Of a DNA stretch of 33,409 nt, positions 25,009 through 32,420 are shown piece after piece; the stretch's first letter is position 1; the number at the start of each line of letters is the position of its first letter. The notes below the pieces were generated by a model. That model searched no databases, was not told where the DNA came from, and was given only the letters and a program-made list of their open reading frames with translations. Both the position numbers and the translations under genes were made by a program. Source of the stretch: an uncultured Lachnospiraceae bacterium (GTDB taxonomy: Bacteria > Bacillota > Clostridia > Lachnospirales > Lachnospiraceae); NCBI GenBank assembly GCA_910584325.1, contig CAJTZH010000021.1, positions 1 to 33,409 on the forward strand. Reading direction: 5' to 3'.

Positions 25009-25037
25009 CCACAGTTTGTATCGGATAGGAACAACGT

Positions 25038-25067
25038 AAAAAAGCGGTCCGATTTTATCAGACCGCT
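25038..25067 (-). terminator. Terminator after the small exported protein gene
   Basis: Stem AGCGGTC (25061-25067 read on the minus strand) with GACCGCT (25043-25049), 11-base loop, and then a TTTTTT run on the minus strand. It lies four bases past the stop of the 25072-25347 gene. Confidence 0.85.
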
Positions 25068-25071
25068 CGTT

Positions 25072-25347
25072 CTACGACATACTTAAATTAGAACCGACAT
25101 ATTTTTTCTTCTTTTTCTCGACACGGGTCAAAACCGTCATCACAAATATAATCATGACAATGCCCGATATCATCATTCCCGCTGCCGTGCCGTTTAATGT
25201 ATTCTCCGGCGCGCCTTCAACCGGTTCAGCACTCTCCGCCTCCGTGCTGACTGTCGGCGCGGCATCAACGCGCGTCGCTTTCACCGCCGAAAACATCAAA
25301 ACAAATGTAGCACCCAGTAACAGAAATCGTATCCAAATTTTCCTCAC
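25072..25347 (-). CDS. Small exported or membrane protein, unknown function
   Basis: About 91 residues. An N-terminal hydrophobic segment (about 5-22) with a basic start, possibly a cleaved signal (SAVKATRVDA), precedes an acidic, Pro/Glu-rich extracellular stretch (about 30-52). A second membrane helix follows (GMMISGIVMIIFVMTVL, about 57-73), with a lysine-rich cytoplasmic tail (RVEKKKKK). I start at GTG 25347 because AGGTGG lies eight bases upstream; the GTG at 25359 is itself inside that site. Single-gene unit with its own promoter, operator-like palindrome and terminator. I do not recognise a family. Confidence 0.75.
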   Translation of the reverse strand: MRKIWIRFLLLGATFVLMFSAVKATRVDAAPTVSTEAESAEPVEGAPENTLNGTAAGMMISGIVMIIFVMTVLTRVEKKKKKYVGSNLSMS

Positions 25348-25404
25348 TCTAAAATCCACCTTGCTGTATTAAATCTTTTTTTAATTAAATCTCGAATTAA
25401 TAGG

Positions 25405-25435
25405 ATTATAACACATGATATTGTGATACACAATA
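25405..25435 (-). promoter_or_regulatory. Promoter with palindromic operator of the small exported protein gene
   Basis: On the minus strand TTGTGT (25428-25433), 17-bp spacer and TATAAT (25405-25410). A perfect inverted repeat TATTGTG-ATA-CACAATA (25419-25435) covers the -35 box. That is the placement expected for a repressor site; the repeat resembles the TTGTG/CACAA half-sites of Rex- or Crp-like regulators, but the spacing does not identify one. Confidence 0.6.
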
Positions 25436-25485
25436 CCTAAATACACAAAATGTTCTATTTTTTTACTTTTTTTGCCAATTAGGCA

Positions 25486-25540
25486 AAAATAAACAGAGCT
25501 GTCGCTCCAAGCAGATTGTTTTCTGCTCTCACAACAGCTC
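25486..25540 (-). terminator. Terminator after the DUF6033-like gene
   Basis: Stem GAGCTGT (25534-25540, minus strand) with ACAGCTC (25496-25502), inner AGCAGA/TCTGCT helix, and then TTTATTTTT on the minus strand. A further AT-rich palindrome TTTTTGCC-aatta-GGCAAAAA (25469-25489) follows and may strengthen it. Confidence 0.8.
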
Positions 25541-25551
25541 CGTCTGAACCG

Positions 25552-26298
25552 TTAAGCCGAATAATCAAAATTATGTCCTACGCGTTTTTCCGCTTCCGTT
25601 TCCATATTGTCGCTCATTGCGGCAAACATGGTATTATTTATCTTATTAATAAGCTCATCTATGGAAGACGCGGTCACCGTTACCAAATCCTCTTTTGCCT
25701 TATCTCCCTTTTGAGTCCGGGCTTCCTCCGCCCGTTTATCCCGTTCTTCTTTCTGAGCTTTCTTTTTATCTTCTGCTTTCTGCTCTGCTTTCTTTGCAAT
25801 ACGCTTTCTCTGCGCTTCATATGATTTGTCTATTACCGCAAAAAATGAAGCATTGCCGCCGTCATTGACTTGCATACCGTAACCTTTTACTTTCGCACCG
25901 CTTGACGTCAGGCTCTTCTTAAGCTGCTGCATCTGCGATGTCGCGCCGCTGATGATTCCCTCGTATTTCTTACGATAATTTTCATCCTCCGCCATACGCT
26001 CAATCTTCTCTTCGTCTATCAGCACTACCATCTTGTTTTTGTTGGCATAGCTTCCTGCCTGCGCCTGCGCTGCCGCTTTCATATCCTTGCTTACCAGAAT
26101 AAAGTCCATATTTCCGTACTTTTTCTTAAGCTGTTCGTAATACTTCTGCGCCTTCTCGCTTAACTGCGGTTCACCGATAGTTTTTCCCGATACCTTATTT
26201 TTACCGGTCGTCTTCTCAGCCTTTGCGGTACTCTGTGTCTGCTCATAGGCTGCCACTGCCGCAGATGTATCCGCTGCCTGTCCTACTGCACCTGTCAT
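25552..26298 (-). CDS. DUF6033-like protein, unknown function
   Basis: 248 residues, soluble, no signal. The N-terminus is low-complexity (Ala/Thr/Gln, 1-45). A conserved core (about 46-165) contains LSEKAQKYYEQLKKKYGNMD, DMKAAAQAQAGSYANKNKMV and VLIDEEKIERMAEDENYRKK. A highly charged Lys/Glu coiled-coil segment (about 165-205) and a short tail with SIDELINKINN follow. The core matches what I remember of DUF6033, a family seen mainly in Lachnospiraceae; I could not check this. AAGGAGG seven bases before ATG. Single-gene unit. Confidence 0.8.
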   Translation of the reverse strand: MTGAVGQAADTSAAVAAYEQTQSTAKAEKTTGKNKVSGKTIGEPQLSEKAQKYYEQLKKKYGNMDFILVSKDMKAAAQAQAGSYANKNKMVVLIDEEKIERMAEDENYRKKYEGIISGATSQMQQLKKSLTSSGAKVKGYGMQVNDGGNASFFAVIDKSYEAQRKRIAKKAEQKAEDKKKAQKEERDKRAEEARTQKGDKAKEDLVTVTASSIDELINKINNTMFAAMSDNMETEAEKRVGHNFDYSA

Positions 26299-26382
26299 AT
26301 CAATTCCTCCTTGAACAATTTCTGCAAATCCATTTGCCTGTTACAATTATTTTATATTACTTTGTATATCGGCACATTATTA

Positions 26383-26410
26383 TAAAATATAATACCTTCG
26401 TGGTAAATTT
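26383..26410 (-). promoter_or_regulatory. Possible promoter of the DUF6033-like gene
   Basis: On the minus strand TTACCA, a 16-bp spacer and TATAAT. The -10 lies in an AT-rich inverted repeat TATTATA-AAA-TATAATA (26378-26394). The -35 is weak and touches the stop of the upstream gene, so the call is tentative. Confidence 0.3.
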
Positions 26411-26767
26411 TTATCCGTCTGCCGAGGTTTGCTCCTGCATCCGAAGAACCTGCATCTCCCACTGATTCAAAGACCGGATTTCGATACCTTGTGCCTTAAA
26501 TTCCGCAATCACATCCGTTACCTTTTTCATGTCGTCACTGAGGATACATAAAGAAGCTACCAGAATAAGCGCATTTTTATCCTTACAGGACGATTTAAGA
26601 AATTCAATCATTTCTTTGGTAATTTCTTCTCCAATTTCTTCATAAAAACCAAAACTGATAATATTGTTCCCGTCACAGTATTCTTCAATATCGTTTACCT
26701 GTTTCTCAATACTCTTTTCATCTTCAAACGCCGCCCTGATATATGCGACCGTATACTGATTTAACAT
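26411..26767 (-). CDS. Degenerate serine-recombinase (resolvase) catalytic-domain-like protein
   Basis: About 118 residues from ATG 26767, chosen for AGAGG eight bases upstream; a TTG at 26824 overlapping the MCP end is less likely. The fold pattern follows the resolvase N-terminal domain: TVAYIRAAFEDEKSIEKQVN matches the first strand and helix, DIEEYCDGNNIISFGFYEE the second strand, and ILVASLCILSDDMKKVTDVI the strand/helix that usually reads DRLGR. The catalytic serine (YIRVS) is replaced by Ala (YIRAA). The arginines of DRLGR and the C-terminal DNA-binding region are absent. It is therefore probably not a recombinase. Third gene of the SBP-MCP operon. Confidence 0.7.
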   Translation of the reverse strand: MLNQYTVAYIRAAFEDEKSIEKQVNDIEEYCDGNNIISFGFYEEIGEEITKEMIEFLKSSCKDKNALILVASLCILSDDMKKVTDVIAEFKAQGIEIRSLNQWEMQVLRMQEQTSADG

Positions 26768-26816
26768 CTCCAATTCCTCTCCGCCTTTTACCGTACAATC
26801 CCTAAAAGCCAACTGT

Positions 26817-28922
26817 TTACTCAATCTTAAACGCGTTTACTGCCTCAGTAAGCTCTTTCGCACGTTCTTCCAGTTCAATGGACGAATCATGAAGATTTCC
26901 TACCATTGTCATCTGATGTTTCAGCGAATCATTTACAAGTGAAACAGAAGCCGCCGTCTCCTCTGAAACAGAAGAAATACTTTGAATAGCCGACAATGTA
27001 TCGTTTCTGTGACGTTCCATACTCTCAATCGTTCTTTCCAATGAATCCAGCTGCTCCACAAGATTTCCAAGATATGTATTCATACCGCCAAAAACATCAA
27101 TGGTATCATTCACCGTTCCCGCCTGCTTTAATACAATCTCCTCGGCAGTTGACGCGACGTCGACAGTCTCGTTTGCGTGATTTTTAATCTCTTCCATAAC
27201 ACTCTGAATCTGTTTTGCCGCTTCAATCGTTCCGTCAGACAGCTTGCTGACAGACTCTGCAACGACCGCAAACCCACGTCCTGCTTCCCCTGCACGCGCT
27301 GCTTCTATTGACGCGTTCAACGCAAGCAGACTTGTCTCCTCTGCGATACTGTTAACCGTAACAACGAACTTCTCGATTTCATCAAGACTTTCTCCCAGAT
27401 TTCTGACATTCGATGTTACGTTTCTCGTAATATTCGTCGTATCTTCGGATTTCTCCGTCAATTCATCCATCGTGGACATACCGTCTTCGATAATCTGCCT
27501 GGTGTCTTTCGTTATCGTATTCATATTATGTACCGTATCCACCGCCAGAGTAATTCTTTTCGATAATTCATCCATCAGAAGAAGGCAATTTTGTGAATCC
27601 TTGGACTGCTGGTTTAATCCGGTATCCATCTCGTCTACCGCAACCGCAATCTGGCTGTTTGAAGTTGTCAATACTTCTGAAGCCTCTGCCAGACGCTCCG
27701 TTGAGACCGATACATTTTCTGCAGTCTTCAAAACCTGCACAATCAAATTTCTGGAATTTTTTATCATATCCACAATATTTCTGACCAGAAGCTTAAACTC
27801 GTCACGTCTGTTTACGTTCATGGTGACAGTCAGGTCGCCGCCCGAAACCAGCCTTAGCTTATTGCTAATCTGTCTGATTGTGGCAGAAATACCAACAATA
27901 ATCAGAACGCCCACAAGCGCGGCTATTACCCATGAAACAATCACCATAAAAATCGTAATCTGCTTAATTGTATCTGCGCCCGCATTCACCATACTTACCG
28001 GAACCATCGCGCAGATTGCCGATCCGTTCTCATAGCTCTTGCTAACCATAAATAAATATTCTTTATTCTTGTAATCAACATACTCAATAACCATTGCCGC
28101 GTCTTCCGCCATAGCCTGCGTATAATAAGACTGATTCAGAAAAGAAAACTCCCCGCCGTTTACAATTTCATTTCCCTGAAGAAGAAGTTCTCTGCCGTCA
28201 GCCGTAGTAAACGCCGAAATACTTTCGTTCCCTAAATCAAGATTACGCAAAACGTTGGCAATGGCTTCACTGCTGTAGTCGACTACAATACACGCGCGTT
28301 TTGTCGTCATCGGACGAATATAGGAACAGGCATACTCATCCGGCGAATAATTCGTATATACTCCCGCCAAAACCGAGTCAATATAATCGTGGGAGCCCAG
28401 CCAGTTACCACTTAAATTCTCCAGACAAAGAGCTTCTTTCTTATCTTCCAGCTCTTCATAAAAGCCCCAAACAGCCGAGCCTTCCTCATAAGTCGATACA
28501 ACCTGTAAACTCTGTCCCGGTATAATGTACATGTTGGAAACAAACTCATTGCCTGTCTTCTTAACATTTAAATCGACAAGAGCAGATTCCGCAATCTCTT
28601 TTCTTGTCCATTCATTATAAATTGCACCTGTTGCCCAACGCATTAAATCCGTATCATAATACAGCTGTTCTGACTGCGACACCGCGGAAACAAAACCAAA
28701 ATCCAGATATTCCATAGCCATCGTCAGCGCCTTTGACATGGAATCTTCATAATTTGCCGTCATTCCTTTCGCCGCTAAAGAATATGCGCCGATTCCTACT
28801 ACAATGGTACAGATAAGCGGAATTGCAAAACCAAGGATAAGTTTTACTTTAATTCCGATTGTAAATTGTTTCTTTTCTTTATTTGAGTTCTGCCGAACCT
28901 CTTTTTGATTATTTTTTCCCAA
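26817..28922 (-). CDS. Methyl-accepting chemotaxis protein
   Basis: Transmembrane chemoreceptor, 701 residues. TM1 at about 27-49, a large extracellular sensor of double-Cache type (about 50-320), TM2 at about 322-345, HAMP (about 346-400) and a cytoplasmic helical hairpin. The hairpin tip is highly conserved (SLLALNASIEAARAGEAGRG, near 530-550), where CheA/CheW bind. No C-terminal NWETF-type tether. The only plausible start is TTG (28922), with GGGGAGG eight bases upstream. It lies 21 bases after a TRAP-type solute-binding protein, a likely ligand-presenting partner (inference). Confidence 0.95.
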   Translation of the reverse strand: MGKNNQKEVRQNSNKEKKQFTIGIKVKLILGFAIPLICTIVVGIGAYSLAAKGMTANYEDSMSKALTMAMEYLDFGFVSAVSQSEQLYYDTDLMRWATGAIYNEWTRKEIAESALVDLNVKKTGNEFVSNMYIIPGQSLQVVSTYEEGSAVWGFYEELEDKKEALCLENLSGNWLGSHDYIDSVLAGVYTNYSPDEYACSYIRPMTTKRACIVVDYSSEAIANVLRNLDLGNESISAFTTADGRELLLQGNEIVNGGEFSFLNQSYYTQAMAEDAAMVIEYVDYKNKEYLFMVSKSYENGSAICAMVPVSMVNAGADTIKQITIFMVIVSWVIAALVGVLIIVGISATIRQISNKLRLVSGGDLTVTMNVNRRDEFKLLVRNIVDMIKNSRNLIVQVLKTAENVSVSTERLAEASEVLTTSNSQIAVAVDEMDTGLNQQSKDSQNCLLLMDELSKRITLAVDTVHNMNTITKDTRQIIEDGMSTMDELTEKSEDTTNITRNVTSNVRNLGESLDEIEKFVVTVNSIAEETSLLALNASIEAARAGEAGRGFAVVAESVSKLSDGTIEAAKQIQSVMEEIKNHANETVDVASTAEEIVLKQAGTVNDTIDVFGGMNTYLGNLVEQLDSLERTIESMERHRNDTLSAIQSISSVSEETAASVSLVNDSLKHQMTMVGNLHDSSIELEERAKELTEAVNAFKIE

Positions 28923-28943
28923 TATCTTGTCCTCCCCGTGAGA

Positions 28944-30026
28944 TTATTTCGCACTGCGAATCATCTCAAGATATCTCCTGAGACCATTGCCATCCGCATA
29001 CTCATCCTGAATCGTTACCGCTACCTCTTTAAAACTGGCAATGTCCATCTTATCATAATCCGTAACGTTCGCTCCGTCTGCAATACACTGCGCTTTAGAA
29101 CTGTCCATCATATCATATGTAACCGCGCGTTCCTGCAATGTTGCCGCCAGAGATGCCGTATTAATCCAGTTTTTCTGCTCTCCTGTGAGGCTGTCGTAAA
29201 AATCTCCGTTCATCAAAAACAATCGTGTCGTATAGTCATGATGTGTTTCACAAATATACTTTCCGTTTGCCGTTGTATGATGCTCCTTTAACATTAAGTT
29301 CGTATAATCATTCTCCGCCGAATCGACTTCATTATTCTTCAACGCGTCATAAAGCACGCCCCAGCCTACATTAACAGGCTGCGCGCCAAGCTGTGTCCAG
29401 AAATCCGATACCACGCCTGAAATCTGTGTACGTATCGAAAGCCCCTCCACGTCTTTTGCCGTTGTTACCGGTATCCTGCCATAATAATCACGCACGCCTG
29501 CAGACCAGTAACCCATAATCCGGTACTTATTTCCCGTCTTGTCTAAAATGATATCTGTCATTGCGGAACCAAATTCCCCGTCCATCGCTGCTTCCCAGTG
29601 GCTGAATCCGTCAAACAGATATAAAAGTGAAAGCATATTTACTTCAGATACACCGGCAGACGCCATATTTCCCGGAGAACATACCACCATCTGAACCTGT
29701 CCGGAATCGAGCATGCCCAGCAGTTCTTCTTCCACCTCCGACATATCTCCGTCACTGCATACGACCTCAACCGTTCCTCCCGATAATTCTTCCATTACCT
29801 CTTTAAAAGTCTGCAATCCGAAATGATATGGATTCTCCTGCGACGTCTGATTTGACGCAACAACCAGCGTCAGTTCTGCCTGCGCGTTCTGCAAAGCGCC
29901 TGCCGCATCTTTGTCATTAATAGAACCTACAGTCTTTCTCTTGGCAGACGTGCTTCCACAGCCGCACAAACTTGCGGCAACTAAGGTCACCGCCATAGCC
30001 GCCGATAAAAATTTAGAAAATTTCAT
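28944..30026 (-). CDS. TRAP-type (DctP family) solute-binding lipoprotein
   Basis: 360 residues from ATG 30026, with GGAGGGAGG seven bases upstream; an ATG at 30044 is part of that site's surroundings. The signal peptide ends in a lipobox LCGC with Cys23 as lipid anchor. The DctP fold is clear: LSIRTQISGVVSDFWTQLGA holds the carboxylate-binding arginine (about 199), and NNEVDSAENDYTNL and LFLMNGDFYDSL follow the family pattern. Expected ligands are carboxylates or related acids. No DctQ/DctM permease genes are in the operon, so it may serve the adjacent chemoreceptor rather than transport. Confidence 0.9.
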   Translation of the reverse strand: MKFSKFLSAAMAVTLVAASLCGCGSTSAKRKTVGSINDKDAAGALQNAQAELTLVVASNQTSQENPYHFGLQTFKEVMEELSGGTVEVVCSDGDMSEVEEELLGMLDSGQVQMVVCSPGNMASAGVSEVNMLSLLYLFDGFSHWEAAMDGEFGSAMTDIILDKTGNKYRIMGYWSAGVRDYYGRIPVTTAKDVEGLSIRTQISGVVSDFWTQLGAQPVNVGWGVLYDALKNNEVDSAENDYTNLMLKEHHTTANGKYICETHHDYTTRLFLMNGDFYDSLTGEQKNWINTASLAATLQERAVTYDMMDSSKAQCIADGANVTDYDKMDIASFKEVAVTIQDEYADGNGLRRYLEMIRSAK

Positions 30027-30074
30027 TAAAAATCCTCCCTCCATAAATTTTTTTAAGTATGTATTTATAAAATT

Positions 30075-30103
30075 AGTATAGCATTTTTTCCAAAGTCTGA
30101 CAA
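30075..30103 (-). promoter_or_regulatory. Sigma-A promoter of the SBP-MCP operon
   Basis: On the minus strand TTGTCA (30098-30103), a 17-bp spacer and TATACT (30075-30080), one base off consensus in each box. I see no flagellar sigma-28 motif nearby. Confidence 0.75.
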
Positions 30104-30165
30104 TGAAATACCCACTTCCGGTTTTTAATTAGCAGTTCCGCTCATTATTTTGATATACCATTGAA

Positions 30166-30222
30166 GGAGTGAAAAACGTGTTCAGACACGGTTGTGTTTT
30201 TTTATCCGCCGTGATAAACTGA
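30166..30222 (+). promoter_or_regulatory. Possible leader region of the plus-strand lipoprotein gene
   Basis: AAGGAG followed eight bases later by GTG (30178) opens a 14-codon frame reading MFRHGCVFLSAVIN, ending at TGA 30220-30222. Its 5' part folds as CGTGT-tcag-ACACG ahead of a T run (30196-30203). Alternatively the T-rich part is a promoter: TTGTGT (30192-30197), 17-bp spacer, TAAACT (30215-30220). Both readings are weak. Confidence 0.3.
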
Positions 30223-30253
30223 GCATATCAATTATACTTTGGAGGTGCCTGCA

Positions 30254-31255
30254 TTGCAGAATAAACAACAAAACATAAAGAAATTATACATACTGCCGTT
30301 TTTTTTCCTGACGCTGTGCCTTACCGCCTGCGGCAGTAAGAGTCTCACACAGCAGCAGACCACACCGGCAGCCTTGCCCGAAGAAACGACTGCCGAACCG
30401 TCAAAACCGACAGCAACAACAACGGCAGAACCGACGCAGCCACAGACAACATCCGCCGCGCTTACCGAAGAGGCTTTGATTGAGATTATGCAGAACGCCT
30501 GCGGCTCTGATTTGCAGACATACCTGTATCTGGATATGGATAACGACGGGCAGAAAGAACTTCTCGGCGCTTTTGCTCCCGACGATATGAGCGCCTTTCA
30601 CACATGGTACGCAAGCAGCGACGGCAGCGTCTGTAAAGAGGTACTGCGCAGCGCCATGAGCTTTGACGAATGTGCCATGGAATCCATTGCTCTTGACCAT
30701 GAAACACATGTTGCCATTAATACTTACAACCTCATGGGAGACAATAAACAATTTTCCATACTGGCGCTTCAGGATTCCGAAATAAACTGCCTTGCCGAAA
30801 ATAAACCGGGATATGTCGGCACAGACAACAACGGCACTATTTATCTGTCCGTAGAAGACTATGACGGGATGTATGACCCCGACATGCAGATGTATCTGAC
30901 GCATACATGGAAACGTACATATCTCACATATGACAAGACGCAAAAAACTTACAAGGAATATACCGCGAAACAAATTTCGGAAGAAGAATTTTTGAAATTA
31001 AAGAACGCAAAAGAGTGTCTGGAAACGATTCGTGCCGAGCACACAAAGGAAAATACCAAAGAAATCCAATTTTCTTTCTTCATCCGTAAAAACGGTATTC
31101 TCCATGTTCAGTGCAACGAGTATGATACCGCTGGATTTATCTATTACAGCCATTATACCATGCAGTATCAGGACGATACGATTCTGGATACTCCGGGTGA
31201 ACAAAACGATGGACAGATGTTTGAACGTTTCTCGCAGTTTGAGGCTGTGGAATAA
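30254..31255 (+). CDS. Lipoprotein with Thr/Pro-rich linker, unknown function
   Basis: 333 residues from TTG 30254, eight bases after GGAGG. The lipoprotein signal has lipobox LTAC (Cys26), followed by a Thr/Pro/Gln-rich linker (about 30-75, repeats of TTAEP type). The soluble domain contains LYLDMDNDGQKELLGAF, a DxDxDG calcium-loop-like motif often seen in surface lipoproteins, and a C-terminal part rich in Tyr and charged residues. It is the only plus-strand gene, transcribed divergently from the SBP-MCP operon and convergently with prfA. No recognised function. Confidence 0.85.
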   Translation: MQNKQQNIKKLYILPFFFLTLCLTACGSKSLTQQQTTPAALPEETTAEPSKPTATTTAEPTQPQTTSAALTEEALIEIMQNACGSDLQTYLYLDMDNDGQKELLGAFAPDDMSAFHTWYASSDGSVCKEVLRSAMSFDECAMESIALDHETHVAINTYNLMGDNKQFSILALQDSEINCLAENKPGYVGTDNNGTIYLSVEDYDGMYDPDMQMYLTHTWKRTYLTYDKTQKTYKEYTAKQISEEEFLKLKNAKECLETIRAEHTKENTKEIQFSFFIRKNGILHVQCNEYDTAGFIYYSHYTMQYQDDTILDTPGEQNDGQMFERFSQFEAVE

Positions 31256-31271
31256 TTGTGAAGAAAACAAC

Positions 31272-31311
31272 AAAAACCTTCCCCTGCCTAAACCGGTTGG
31301 GGAAGGTTTTT
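31272..31311. terminator. Bidirectional terminator between the lipoprotein gene and prfA
   Basis: Perfect 13-bp stem AAAAACCTTCCCC (31272-31284) with GGGGAAGGTTTTT (31299-31311). T runs lie on both strands, so it ends the plus-strand lipoprotein and the minus-strand prfA transcripts. Confidence 0.92.
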
Positions 31312-31319
31312 CAAAAATT

Positions 31320-32402
31320 TTATTTTGCTTCATCGAGCCTGCTCAATTTCGCTGCCTGGTCCGCCGCCACGCAGCCGTCAATAATTTCCTGAATATCGCC
31401 GTTCATAATCTTATCCAGCTTATAAAGCGTCAGACCGATTCTATGGTCCGTCACACGCCCCTGCGGAAAATTGTAGGTGCGAATCTTCTCAGAACGGTCG
31501 CCCGTACCAATCTGGCTTCTTCTTGCCTCCGCCTCCGCATCATGCGCCTTCTGGCATTCCATGTCATAGAGCTTTGCACGAAGCAGTGCAAATGCCTTAT
31601 CTTTATTCTGAATCTGTGATTTCTCCGTCTGGCTGTAAATCACAATCCCTGTCGGATAATGCGTCAGACGTACCGCGGAATCAGTCGTATTGACGCACTG
31701 ACCGCCGTTTCCCGACGCACGCATCACATCGATACGAATATCCTTTTCGTCAATCTGGATATCCACCTCTTCCGCTTCCGGCATAACCGCCACACTGGCG
31801 GTAGACGTATGAATCCTTCCGCCGCTCTCTGTTTCAGGAACACGCTGTACACGGTGCACACCGCTCTCATACTTCATAACGGAATACGCGCCATTTCCTT
31901 TCACCATAAACTCGATTTCCTTCATGCCGCCGATTCCGGTTTCATCCGCATTGACCACCTCAACCTTCCATCCTTTCGTTTCCACGAAATGACTGTACAT
32001 GCGAAATAATTCTGCCGCAAATAACGCTGCCTCGTCTCCGCCGGCTCCGGCACGGATTTCCACAATAATATCCTTTTCATCGTTCGGGTCTTTCGGAAGA
32101 AGAAGAATCTTTAATTCTTTTTCCAGTCTCTCCACTTCGCTCTTTGCCTCGTTGAGTTCTTCCTTCGCAAGCTCACGCAGTTCCTCGTCGCTCTCCTCAT
32201 CCAGCATCGCCAGACTGTCCTCAATATTCTGCTTGTTCTTCTTATATTCGGCAAATGTTGTTACAATCGGCGTCAGATTATTCTGCTCTTTCATCAGCTT
32301 CCTGAACCTGTCCTGGTCATTTACCACATCGGGACTGGAAAGTTCCGCGTTAATATCCTCATAATGACGGACAATATCTTCTAATTTGTCAAATATCTCC
32401 AT
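31320..32402 (-). CDS. prfA: Peptide chain release factor 1
   Basis: Recognises UAA and UAG in the ribosome and triggers release of the finished protein. 360 residues, usual length. The N-terminal coiled domain carries Glu/Lys-rich helices. The peptidyl-hydrolase loop GGQ lies in ASGNGGQCVNTTDSAVRLTH. Its glutamine is the target of the methyltransferase PrmC encoded just upstream. The RF1 codon-recognition region is present (NYPQ-like segment YNFPQGRVTDHRIG near 290-305). GGAGG before ATG; 18 bases after prmC. Confidence 0.97.
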   Translation of the reverse strand: MEIFDKLEDIVRHYEDINAELSSPDVVNDQDRFRKLMKEQNNLTPIVTTFAEYKKNKQNIEDSLAMLDEESDEELRELAKEELNEAKSEVERLEKELKILLLPKDPNDEKDIIVEIRAGAGGDEAALFAAELFRMYSHFVETKGWKVEVVNADETGIGGMKEIEFMVKGNGAYSVMKYESGVHRVQRVPETESGGRIHTSTASVAVMPEAEEVDIQIDEKDIRIDVMRASGNGGQCVNTTDSAVRLTHYPTGIVIYSQTEKSQIQNKDKAFALLRAKLYDMECQKAHDAEAEARRSQIGTGDRSEKIRTYNFPQGRVTDHRIGLTLYKLDKIMNGDIQEIIDGCVAADQAAKLSRLDEAK

Positions 32403-32420
32403 GGCAAATCTTCCTCCAAC

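Noticed and set aside
25469..25489. AT-rich palindrome TTTTTGCC-aatta-GGCAAAAA as an independent plus-strand terminator
   Set aside because: No plus-strand gene leads to it. It directly follows the minus-strand terminator at 25486-25540 and is better seen as part of that.
26327..26340. Short palindrome GCAAATCCATTTGC in the leader of the DUF6033-like gene
   Set aside because: Five base pairs with a four-base loop and no T run; too small to call a regulatory element.
27244..28035. 263-codon plus-strand open frame opposite the MCP gene
   Set aside because: It is the antisense shadow of a well-supported chemoreceptor. Its translation is Ser/Thr/Ile-rich with no recognisable domain and no ribosome site.
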